Positions 1 to 9,354 of a stretch of 64,000 nt of DNA are shown here, piece after piece. Each line of letters starts with the position of its first letter. Position 1 is the first letter of the stretch. Location: positions 11,795,422-11,859,421 of the forward strand of contig CM072158.1 in the NCBI GenBank assembly GCA_036850595.1, in the 5' to 3' direction. The notes under the pieces are model-generated. The model was given only the letters and a program-made list of their open reading frames with translations, ran no database searches and had not been told where the DNA came from. Position numbers and translations under genes: made by a program. The stretch is from Rhyacichthys aspro. Taxonomy: Eukaryota > Chordata > Actinopteri > Gobiiformes > Rhyacichthyidae.

Positions 1-46
1 CTTAAAGTGTACCAAGGTCAGTATATATGCCCTCTGGTATTTAGCG

Positions 47-203
47 TTGCATATGTGACACAGAATCTGTCTGGTCTGCACAGTATGGGCTGTGGTCCTT
101 TTTGTGGGTCATGGTGAACGTACATTGCATAGAGCAGTTAATTCTCTTGCAACCCACTGCTGTTAATCCACTGCAGCAGTGTTACTTATGAGAATTGACA
201 GTT
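47..203 (+). ncRNA. box H/ACA snoRNA 1 (intronic)
   Basis: Pseudouridylation guide fold. The 5' hairpin base pairs TGCATATGT (48-56) with ACATTGCA (122-129), leaving one bulged base. The H box AGAGCA (131-136, pattern ANANNA) follows. The 3' hairpin base pairs AATTCTC (140-146) perfectly with GAGAATT (190-196), and its upper stem pairs CACTGCTG (155-162) perfectly with CAGCAGTG (174-181). The ACA box is at 198-200, three bases from the predicted end at 203. The 3' splice site is 64 nt further on. The 5' hairpin is somewhat long and its inner fold is less certain. Family not assigned. Confidence 0.75.
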
Positions 204-362
204 ATATTTCATGACATTTTTCTCTGTTGCCTTCCCTGGATTTAACTTAATGTGTGGTATATTTTAGGTCATGTTCATCATCCAGAATCCTACTAAACTG
301 GTCTTCTGTGACTGGTGCAAGCCTGCAAGGTAAGTTACTCCCTAGTGTCCCACTTTATAACA

Positions 363-432
363 ATGTTATGATGATTGGCTAAATATGTTCAACTGCTCTG
401 AAGTCTGAGTGAAAGCTGCCTTACTGAACAGT
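363..432 (+). ncRNA. box C/D snoRNA (intronic)
   Basis: 2'-O-methylation guide. Box C is ATGATGA (368-374) and box D is CTGA (424-427), with an internal D' box CTGA at 398-401 and a degenerate C' around 407-413. Box D lies 76 nt upstream of the 3' splice site at 503, the preferred position for intronic C/D snoRNAs. The 13 nt before D' (385-397) are complementary to AGCAGTTGAACAT, which I recall from 28S rRNA. The terminal stem is weak. If the host is snhg12, this would correspond to SNORD99, but I cannot confirm that by sequence. Confidence 0.7.
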
Positions 433-821
433 CTGTCCTGGTTTATTTTTTTTTTTTACTGTGGTGTGTGCATGTCAAATGTAATGTTTTTTTTTCACCC
501 TAGGTTGAGCTGCTATGAAGGACTGGCCTGATGCCCACTGCACCTTGTCATTAATGTAAGTCAAGGAGCTAAGCAGTGCATGTCTATGCCAAAATGTCTT
601 CTATAATAAGAGGTCATTTTGTTCTCCTTTAGTCTTGAAAGTAATAGGTTTTACAGAAATGGATTGTGTATTTTGCACAAATAAGGTGTCATTGTTTAAA
701 GAATATCTTAACTATTTGTCCCATATCTAGGGTTTAGCAGGAGTCAGCTTTGACACACGGTGGAAGGAATTAACCACAGGAACGGTTAGCTGAGGTATAG
801 TGTGAATCTTTTTCACTGTGA

Positions 822-957
822 ATTGAGGTCTATCCCGATGAGCCGTTAAAACAGTAGGCTGTGTCGTTGGAAATGCCTCAAAGAGTAAATCTGTAGCTTC
901 GCTTTACCCGCATCCTCACTATTAATTGGGCTTGTGGGATACTGCTGCAGAACAGAC
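822..957 (+). ncRNA. box H/ACA snoRNA 2 (intronic)
   Basis: Two-hairpin fold. The 5' hairpin base pairs TTGAGG (823-828) with CCTCAA (876-881), with an inner stem AGCC/GGCT flanked by CGA/TCG. The H box AGAGTA follows immediately at 882-887. The 3' hairpin base pairs CTGTAGC (891-897) with GCTGCAG (944-950, one G-U), and its inner stem pairs CCCGCA (907-912) with TGTGGG (933-938). The ACA box is at 952-954, three bases before the end. The 3' splice site is 84 nt downstream. Family not assigned. Confidence 0.8.
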
Positions 958-1120
958 CTCCAAATGACAGAATATAGGGATTGAATTCAAATGTAGATTT
1001 ATTGCAATTATTCTAGAGATTTAATTTGTTTAATTTTTCAGGGTTGTCCTTCGGAATTGGCTGCAGTTGTCGGTGGTAAGTTTAATTTTGGATTAGTAAT
1101 TTATGGCCCAATGAAAGGGA

Positions 1121-1258
1121 CAGCACTGTGCGGTATCTGCAGTCAGCAGCGCCATCTGCTGGCTTGTTCAAAAGTCAGTGCTAGAAAAAATCAGCATTGG
1201 CATCGTTGGTCTCCATGCTGCTTGTGTGTGGAGTCCTGGTAAACTTGTTGAGACAAAT
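1121..1258 (+). ncRNA. box H/ACA snoRNA 3 (intronic)
   Basis: Two-hairpin fold. The 5' base pairs AGCACTG (1122-1128) perfectly with CAGTGCT (1176-1182), and the upper stem pairs CAGCAG (1144-1149) with CTGCTG (1156-1161). The bulges at 1129-1143 and 1162-1175 form the guide pocket. The H box AGAAAA is at 1183-1188. The 3' base pairs TCAGCA (1191-1196) with TGTTGA (1246-1251), and the upper stem pairs GGTCTCC (1208-1214) with GGAGTCC (1230-1236), one mismatch. The ACA box is at 1253-1255. The 3' splice site is 87 nt downstream. A 61-codon open frame overlapping this element is incidental. Confidence 0.8.
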
Positions 1259-1430
1259 CTACTTCCTTCTACCTTTAGCTAAAATGTTTGGAATGATGGT
1301 CTCTTCTTGCTACAATAAAACTGAAGTCACAATTGCTTATTTCAGATTTAATTGCGGGAAACCCACTGAACATTGACTGCAATATCAACTCTTATTGGTG
1401 AGTGAAGTTTAACCCGGGATTTGGTTGGGT

Positions 1431-1551
1431 TTGGTCATATACCAAGGCTGCCAGGAAACTCTGTTCCTGTCGGCTGTGGACATGACCAGAAAAAAAGTGA
1501 TCCCAGCAGACTTCTGTAACAGCCTGTTGAGAAGCTCTATGGGGTACAGCA
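1431..1551 (+). ncRNA. box H/ACA snoRNA 4 (intronic)
   Basis: Two-hairpin fold. The 5' base pairs GGTCAT (1433-1438) perfectly with ATGACC (1482-1487), and the upper stem pairs CAGGAA (1452-1457) with TTCCTG (1464-1469). The H box AGAAAA is at 1488-1493. The 3' hairpin base pairs ATCCC (1500-1504) with GGGGT (1541-1545). Its upper stem pairs CTTCT with AGAAG (1511-1515, 1530-1534) and AACAG with CTGTT (1518-1522, 1524-1528). The ACA box at 1546-1548 abuts the stem, three bases from the end. The 3' splice site is 92 nt downstream. Confidence 0.8.
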
Positions 1552-1710
1552 TTGCATTTTGCAACCATTGTACATTTTCAAAGCAATGCTTGAATTGTGA
1601 TGTTGTATCATTTGTAATGTATAACCTGTTCTCTGTATTTTAGGCTACAAACTCCACAAGAGCCTGCACATTTTTACTGCAAACTTTAAATAAAAAGTTA
1701 AAACAATTTC

Positions 1711-2820
1711 TTGTCTGTTTTTTTTATTTATTTTTTAATATACATTCGTTAGTCTTCTGCGCCCCCAAAATTGTGTCCAGATACCTGCTATAAATGGTCA
1801 TTTACATGGGCCTAATTTTGAGCCGTATTGTTCAGGGGCAGGACCACGCCCCTTCCGGTCCCCAACTTTTAATTTCACCTGGCCCCTCCATCTTGTCCTT
1901 GTTCTTGTGCTCTCCTTCTTGTCACCCGCTCCTCTTCTCGTCATCCACTTATGTATTTCAGGCATCAGAGGATGTCCAAGTCCTGGAGCTGACTGACCCC
2001 TTTGGAAGCCCCAAACCACCCTCTCAGTTACTCACGAATACAAGCATACTGAGGTTGTGGTTCTTGCTTGTGAAACCTACATAAACAGATTGAAATTATG
2101 AGCTTTACTGGTATATTCTTGGGGAAATTATGGTGTCATTGGCATTGTCATAATGTGAATGGTGTACTGTGTTAAATATGGGGGTTACCCTGATGAGGTA
2201 AGTTTGAAATGACATGAAAGGCTTATAGGAAACGAAAGGAAAATGGACTAGGTTTTTGCTTGGCAAAATCCCTAAGATGAGTCATGTCTGGAATTGCCCC
2301 CTTTACCTGGGGGTGGGGGTTGACTGCAAATGTATTTCTAGGCTAATTGTACTTTAAATGTCATGTATTTAAAAAGAATGCTTAAGCAGTGAATGAATAA
2401 AAACGAGGCATCATCCTTATTATTCACTGTTAACACCCATAGATTTGTCATTGCGTTAAACTACTAAATTATCATTTACCTGAATGCCTCTCCATATTTT
2501 TTTCCATTTATGTGTCATCTACATTGATCACTTACAGCACTGATGATCCTATAGGTGACTTGTATTAAGGACCACATGGCACAAGGTCAAAGACAGTTCC
2601 TTCTATTGTTAGCCAGCTTTTACATTTAAGCTTCATTTATGGACTTGGCCCACTTTTTTTTTTTAATCTCCCGAACATCCAATAAAGATTACTTAATAGG
2701 TGTTACTTTCGAGAAATTAATTACAGTATGTACAATGAGTCAGAGATACTCTCATCCAATTACTTGTTTACTACAAATGTACTGTCTGCTCTGACTTCCT
2801 GTGTTCAGAGCATATGCTGA
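1711..2820. other. intergenic, snoRNA host gene to txnip
   Basis: About 1.1 kb without a supportable gene. It holds a stray AATAAA at 2396-2401 and a G-rich stretch around 2310-2320. A 96-codon open frame at 1794-2084 on the + strand has no recognisable domain and no splice context. Confidence 0.5.
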
Positions 2821-2842
2821 GCACGTTCAACATTCACCCAGC

Positions 2843-2989
2843 CACGCAGTGTCCACGCGTCGCTCTTGCGCTCTGATTGGCTGGAGCTGACGAAAACAAT
2901 CCTTTTCCACCAATCGGAGCCGTGTGCATGCGCTGAGCCATACTGTCCATTCTGGGTTCTCGTGTGCAGCTCAGCCTTATCATATAAAA
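2843..2989 (+). promoter_or_regulatory. txnip: txnip core promoter: E-box pair, CCAAT boxes, TATA
   Basis: CACGCA (2843-2848) and CACGCG (2854-2859) are separated by exactly 5 nt, the spacing of a carbohydrate response element (ChoRE, two E-boxes). Both halves depart from CACGTG, so this is a degenerate match. An inverted CCAAT box (ATTGG, 2876-2880) and a direct one (CCAAT, 2910-2914) follow, then TATAAAA at 2983-2989, about 126 bp before the start codon. The mammalian TXNIP promoter likewise has ChoREs beside NF-Y CCAAT boxes, through which MondoA/ChREBP-Mlx couple transcription to glucose. Regulation here is inferred from that layout. Confidence 0.65.
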
Positions 2990-3114
2990 CCAGACGCCGC
3001 CTTTGTTTACAGCGAAGTTTATTGAGAGAGCTCTATAGCTCACGTACGCGCAATCGACGCAGATTTTTTACATTTAGTTGACTTTTTGAGTATTGGATTT
3101 CGGAAAAAGCAACA

Positions 3115-5073
3115 ATGGTGGCGATGACAAAGAGGATTAAAACTTTTCAGATTATTTTTTCGGACCCGAGCAAGACATTTTACTGCGGAGGGGACAGGGT
3201 CAGTGGACGGGTGGAAGTGGAAGTCAATGAGGTGACTCGTGTGTCCGCGATGAAAGTGCTGGGGCTGGGGACAGCTAAAGTGGAATACGCGAAAGGGAAG
3301 CAACGGTGCAGAGAAGCAGCCGAGTACCTCAGGCATGAAGAGGTGCTGCAACTGGACAACCAGCCCACAGGTATGGACCACCATCTGCACATTAGTCCAT
3401 GTACTGCAGCTATATTCATGCAGATAAAGATCAAGGAAAGAGTGGCTACAGAGTTTGCAGGACTAGGATGCTAGATACTGTACGGTCTTGGCTACTGTTG
3501 TGAGAGATTCAGTTACATCTTAAAGTTACTGTAGGCAGAACTGTTATCTCAAGTTATGAGCTTGATAAGGCATATTTTTTCCTTACAAATCCTGTTAAGT
3601 ACAGTTTTATGCAGATTGTATGTATATATATGCTGTAAACCCCTGAAGTGATCCTCCCTATTTTGAAGTTGCCCCCTTTAAATGTTAACTGTCCACACCA
3701 TTGCCACATGGAGATGATACACTTTTATGTTGTTCAAAGTGAAAGTGAAATGCTTTGTTTGCTTTCAGATTCTGATGGATCCGTTATCTTGAGACCTGGC
3801 AACAAATACGAATACACATTTGGATTTGATCTCCCTCAGCATGGGTAAGCCTAAAACCTTAATTGGTTATTTCACTTATAATTGCATGTCTTTTTTTAAA
3901 CTTTATTATGTGTTCCCCCTCACAGGCAGCTAGTGTCTTCATACAAAGGGAAGTTTGGATACGTCCACTATTATGTAAAGGCCTTGATGGAAAGGCCACA
4001 GCAGCCTGTCCTTGAGTGCAAGAAAACATTTGAGGTGGAGGAACCACTGGATGTAAACACCCCAGACCTGCTGGTGAGTGTACAGCCTCAACATGTGACA
4101 TCACACAAAACGGTTGATGTGACCTGTTGCTTACCTTGGTCTATTTTCCCAGTGTCCCACAGGTGGCTCAAAAGAGAAGAAAGTTACATGTATGTTCATC
4201 CCAGATGGCCAGGTGTCACTCAATGCAAAAATTGACCGCCGTGGTTTCTGCGAGGGTGAAGACATCTGTATTAATGCAAAGTTCGAAAACACCTGCTCAA
4301 GAATCGTGGTGCCCAAAGCAGCAATCATCGCCAAGCACACTTACCAGGCAAATGGGCGAACAAAAGTGTTTCGCCAGAAATTGTCCTCGGTCAGGGGGAA
4401 CCACATCATCTCTGGCATGGGGGATGCCTGGCAGGGCAAGACCATCAGGGTGCCAAAGATCAAACCATCCATGCTGGGTTGCAATATTATCCGTGTGGAG
4501 TATGCACTCATGGTGAGCCTTTACCCTACTTCCTGCCACCTGTGCACTTAAATACAAATACCTTTACATTTTAAAGATATGTTACATGTGCCATGTTGTT
4601 TACAGACTGTCATAGTAATGTATCTATTATTTACATTTTTCAGATTTACATCCACATCCCCGGTAGTGAGAAGCTGATTCTGGAGCTGCCATTGGTTATT
4701 GGGACACCCGGTTTGGGCAGCCGCAGTAACAGTGTTAGCAGCCAAGAGGGTTCAGTCAGCAATTCCTCCCAGAGCTGGGTGTCCCTCCGCATGCCCTCAG
4801 AGCCTCCCAGCTACTGTGACATTTCTAGGGACTGCAGCCTGGAGCAGCCATTCACACCTCTGCTTGACGACGTTGACGGCGATGACAGTCCTATTTTCAT
4901 GAATCCGCCACGTTTTGAATTCCCGATGCCACCTGCATACACTGAAGTAAGTGTTACAAAGGTCACAGTGTACTAACTTGATACATTATATAGCTGGAAT
5001 CTAATGAACTGTGTTTTCTTTCCAGACGGAAGAGGAGTACAATAGCAATGCTCGCATGCTGCCCGTGTGCTGA
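3115..5073 (+). CDS. txnip: thioredoxin-interacting protein (alpha-arrestin), 6 coding exons
   Basis: Coding exons are 3115-3370, 3769-3844, 3926-4073, 4153-4512, 4644-4946 and 5026-5073, giving 396 aa (human TXNIP is 391). TXNIP is an alpha-arrestin that binds and inhibits thioredoxin and drives endocytosis of glucose transporters through NEDD4-type ligases. The arrestin N domain spans about residues 9-150 and the C domain about 170-300. Two ligase-binding PPxY motifs are visible, PPSY (334-337) and PPAY (376-379). The N-terminus MVAMTKRIKTF and the block ENTCSRIVVPKAAI match the family. The cysteine equivalent to human Cys63 is kept, but the position equivalent to human Cys247 is glycine 250. 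Exon 4 must begin at 4153; a second AG ten bases downstream would break the frame. The start follows a TATA promoter. The long 3' UTR ends at the AATAAA at 5994-5999. Identity is firm; whether this is txnipa or a second paralogue is not settled. Confidence 0.95.
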
Positions 5074-6015
5074 ATCTGAGCAGAGATTGTGGTCCAGCTC
5101 TTGGGGACCATAAATGAAGCACTTACAAAACAGCATAAAGAACAAACGCCAGTGGACATCTGTTAGATGGACACACAAGGCCAGGACTAAAAAAGGCTTG
5201 CTTGTTCTGTCAGCTGTTTTATCAGCTCCACACTGCATTTGCGTATGCTGATTCTCACTCCTGGACCTGGAGCTTTAGCCACAGCCAACTGTGTGCTACT
5301 TTTCTGACTGTCCCGTCCAAAGACTGAGGTGTCAGAGTTTCAATGTCCAAAACATTGTTTTTGTGACTTGGTTGAGCAGTATATAAGTCAAAAAGGTCAT
5401 GTCCTGTCACAACCTTTATGCTTTTGCATTAGCATTCCAGTCTACACCTGTATAAGGAAGGAATTTCATTAAAAGAAACATGTTTTGTTACTGTAATATA
5501 GCTTTTTATCCAGGGTAACCTTTAAAAAAAACACCATGTAGAAAAGATCCTTGGCCTCTTGTAGAAAGCGATGCAGTGTACATATTGCACCAACATTGGG
5601 ATTGTTTTATATTTCATTGCTCTTCTCAAATGATGTATTTTGCTTGACTACCGCCTGTTTTAACAAGTGGAGAGTGAAATTTATGTAGATAAAAAAAAGC
5701 CTTGCATGTGATTTTCTGATCCAGCTGTAAGGTTTCTGACTCGGCAAGTGCCAAACATGATCGAAAAAACATACACACTCCTGAGTCATGGAAGGCACTT
5801 TACGAGGGTAATTATTTCTGATCTGCTGTTGTGCTTAACAACATTTCACTGTAAGAACTACCTCTATGGTGGTAGCAACTTTTTGTTTTTCAATGGCGTA
5901 TTATTGTTCAAGACTGATTTGTGAGAAAGTGTGTTTGCTGTATCCTTTATACTTGCAACTATTATTTTTGTATTTACACCCTATGGGTTTTATAATAAAG
6001 ACTGTTGACAACTAT
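5074..6015 (+). other. txnip: txnip 3' UTR and poly(A) signal
   Basis: About 0.94 kb of AT-rich sequence between the stop codon and AATAAA at 5994-5999, the first well-placed poly(A) signal. Several short open frames here have no coding character. Confidence 0.6.
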
Positions 6016-9000
6016 TTGGGATTTGTTTTTCTGCACATTTACATTAAAATATGAAAAGTAAGTCCTTGAATAAGCTTATAGTTGCATTAAAACCATCAAA
6101 TACAGTATACATGCGGTCATTTAATCAATTATCAGGCTTCAAACTGTTCAGCTGTTCGGACATCTTAAACCCAGGGATATTCTTAGACATGCCAATTTTG
6201 CACACAAGCGCGCTGGTTTGCTACGGAACTCCAGGGGTCATCAGTGATTCTCAGAAAGTTGTGTCTTGAGGGGAAGGTATGTGTCTGTTTAACCACTGAC
6301 TTCGAGCGAAATACACCTCCAGGCAAAAATGTCCACAGTAAACTTGTCCTGTGGGTTTCTCAGCTGTCCGTAAACTTGGATATGTGTTGCTCCGCATGAG
6401 AGGACTTTCACTTGGAGCCCTTACCCTGATAACTGAGAACCTGCACACATTTGTCCAGACAGCACATATCACTGTATCATTTACTATTCGCAGCAGAAGT
6501 AGTTGAAATATGATAGACGTAGAAGTGTTAACAATATGCGTAGTAGCTTGCGCGTTCACAATCAAGCTCTAGACATGTTTGGGAAAATATTTAGCATGTG
6601 CCCCTGTGCTTTCTAAGAAGTGACAAGCGGAACGTGATCCTATGCCCTCACATTTCCATGACCCATACACTGTCCGGTTGGTCAGAGCAAAACAACACTA
6701 TATTAATAGATACATAGTCAAAAAGAGTCGGAAATAAAAACAACTTCCTACCACAGCTCAATATAATATGTACATGTCTGAGGGAAGTCTGATGATTAAT
6801 GAGATTGAAGCTTTGGCCAAAGTCTTTTCTTAGTAAAACTATGAAACCATGTTTTGAATAACTAGGGGAAAGGTAAGCTTACTTTTAGCCTTCTCACATG
6901 TCAGTGCCAGCCCCAGGCCCTTAAAATACTGTATAAAATCAGACAACTCAACAATGAAACCAGGGCAACTGAAATCGAACCCTCTATCTGGAAGGAAGCA
7001 GACCTTTCCGAGAATGTTTCTGTGATCCCTTCCAGAAGCACGGCGGTGAATAATTTACACTGATGCTCTGAAAACAAGGATAGTGCAGACATAACATTGA
7101 CATAAATAGAAACAAACTCAGATTTCACTTCACAAATAACAACACACTACTGATACGGTAAGGTCGTCGAGCTAGTGCTGCTGGGGTGGCAGTCTTCGAG
7201 ACACTTTCAAACACGTCAGCCACATATGCTAAGGCTGTATTTAAGGACAGCATTTAAATCTGCAACACTATCCTCTATGATGGTCCAGACACCGGGACGT
7301 TACATGAAGGTTACTATACCTGCTGCAGGCTTACATAATCGCACATTGCCATAACACTCTAGCCCATGACATATAGTTTTAAGTAAAAACACCCACATCA
7401 TGTTTAAGAACAAACTGGTTCAGGGTAGTTTTATTGTTCCTGAGTTATGCTGGGATTTTTTGTGGCTTTTACAGTTTATGTAAATAAAACACAAATTCAG
7501 CACAAAAGCCAACAAACCTGTCTCACAAGTGCACAATGATAGAACACTGTGTTCCACGCGGTGCACGTAGTGGTTTGGTGCATGGCTTGAGAGCACCTGC
7601 CTCTGTTTATGAGCGCTGTCAGATCACAATACTTTCTCAATGACGTTATTAAGTGAATGTATCTTGGTTAGACCTCAAACCTTTGTACCTTCAGCAACTT
7701 TTGAATGACAAAAAAGGAAGGTATGTGGGTTCCTCAACAGGATTTTATCACACTCCCAACCCTTTATTACGCCACAGCTGCCTGATGTTGTGATATTTTC
7801 ATACTTACCCTGAAATCTGCACTAAGTCCTGATTGGCCAAACTCAAACCTCAGCTCCATGATTGGCTGAAGTCTTTGTTCATGCACGAGGCATGCATGCA
7901 AGTCATGTCATCTTACTGTTAATAGCTGTGTTTATTCTGTACTGCTTCTGGGGAATTGTTATGCTTATGACTGACATAAATACTGTCACTGGAGTTTCAC
8001 AAACATCTGAGAAGTCGTTTTCATTTCTAAATGTAAAAGGATTGCCTTATTTGGTTTTTTTTAGTTTGAAGTCCTTAAACTTTCAAATATAGAGTAACTA
8101 GACATATTTTAATGCTTACATTGTGAATACACTATACTCAAATATATTCAGTTACTTTGGATTCTACCAATGTAGTCTTAGTCTAAATCATGCACAGATT
8201 TACATTTTGTCCTCATTAGAGATTGTATCATTTTCATTGTCATCCAACCTTCTCAGCTTTATGGCCTCTATCAATAATATTTTAAGCACCAACAGTATTG
8301 TGTGCTCTGTAAACAGCCGAGGCCATGGACAAAAGTCATATGACGACACATGGAGCATAACGTTCGTTCAGTGTTGTGCCCAAGCATGTTCTGTCTGTGT
8401 GTTTGTGTGCACGCAGGGGCCTGTTTTGGAGCAGTACACAGAACTGGACAGAGCTGCTAACCCTGAGGGGTGTGTCTGGTTGCACCTTCAGTCAACAACA
8501 GTTCAGAATGTGAGTTAGAGCAAAATGACCTGAACCATAAACAACAAATCAGTGGTTACATAACAGGAATCATGTGATCCAAGTCAAATGATGACCCAAA
8601 AAGAGAGAAAGGAGGCCTTTCAGAGAACTAGGTCAAAGGTTAATCACAGTAAAATTGTCAATAATGGTAAAAAAAAAAAAGAGGAAAGAAATTAAGCTAA
8701 AGCACAATCTCAGAGCTCTGTACTGCTGCCCTAGAACTTAATGTTCACTTTTTTGATCAACTTCTCTCCCATCTTTAATTAGAATCTTCAGCCAGTTCCC
8801 ATTAGATATTTTCTGCTGCCATCTGTGGTCATTTATAGCACTGCACCATATTGACTTATTCGAAAGTCTTGAGCTATTGCGACCTTGTCCTGGAAAACTG
8901 CAGGAGTAAACCAACAGCTTTCAGGCATGACACAACAGCAGACACACAGAGCACTAACTCCTCAGACGTGCAGTTGTGCAATATTTTCCTTTGTGGCTAG

Positions 9001-9354
9001 GACACTGTGCACCGGTGCTGTACTCGTTTACATACAGGAAAAAGAAAACAAAGCCTTGTGATTCTTTCTTCAGTGAACAGTCAGTCACAAATCTCCTGCA
9101 GGAATGATGAGTAAAAAAAAGAAAGTAAAATACAACCATATTATAATCCACATAGGCTTACTGGGTGAACTGGAACAAAACTAGCAGCAGATGAGTTACT
9201 CTAAAAATGACTCACTTCCCCTTTGTGCTGTTGCAAAAGCACGTTTTAGTGTTTTTGCTCCACATTCAAGATCTGCTCATCTGTGCAGACATATATCAGC
9301 TGTTTAATATTGATTACACAAGTATTTGGAACAACCTGGCAATGAAGTCACACC
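6016..9354. other. intergenic, txnip to gatad2b 3' end
   Basis: The 3' ends of two convergent genes face each other across 3.3 kb. I see no tRNA, recognisable transposon or conserved coding exon. The one exon-like segment is 8417-8509 (see findings). Confidence 0.5.
8417..8509 (+). other. orphan exon-like segment, identity unknown
   Basis: A 93-nt open segment (31 codons, phase 0 at both ends) lies between a good acceptor (TG-rich tract then gcacgcag) and a consensus donor GTGAGT at 8510. The encoded peptide begins GPVLEQYTELDRAANPEG. I recognise no family and find no partner exon nearby. It may be a relic exon, an exon of an unseen transcript or chance. Confidence 0.2.

Larger units (their letters stand above)
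1..1710 (+). ncRNA. snhg12: snoRNA host gene, 3' part (SNHG12-like), non-coding
   Basis: Spliced non-coding transcript whose introns carry snoRNAs; the 5' end lies outside the window. Exons read from splice signals are about 268-329, 504-555, 731-794, 1042-1075, 1346-1397 and 1644-1710. The polyadenylation signal AATAAA is at 1689-1694. The exons are 34-67 nt long and hold no shared open frame. Every intron except 556-730 has a snoRNA. The snoRNA 3' ends lie about 64-92 nt upstream of the 3' splice sites, the usual spacing for intron-processed snoRNAs. Four H/ACA plus one C/D snoRNA is the composition I recall for human SNHG12 (SNORA16A, SNORA44, SNORA61, SNORA66, SNORD99). STX12, another human 1p35 gene, also lies in this window, which supports the call. 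The name rests on composition and synteny, because I could not match individual snoRNAs by sequence. The 731-794 donor is the least certain boundary. Confidence 0.7.

Noticed and set aside
1057..1242. 61-codon + strand open frame
   Set aside because: It lies over exon 1042-1075 and H/ACA snoRNA 3; its stems explain the sequence better than coding does.
1292..1326. C-box-like AATGATGG followed by CTGA
   Set aside because: Too short for a C/D snoRNA and the D box is under 25 nt from the 3' splice site.
1794..2084. 96-codon + strand open frame between the snoRNA host and txnip
   Set aside because: No family resemblance, no conserved splice context and an overlapping minus-strand frame of equal quality.
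3040..3390. 116-codon minus-strand frame over txnip exon 1
   Set aside because: Antisense shadow of a firmly identified coding exon.
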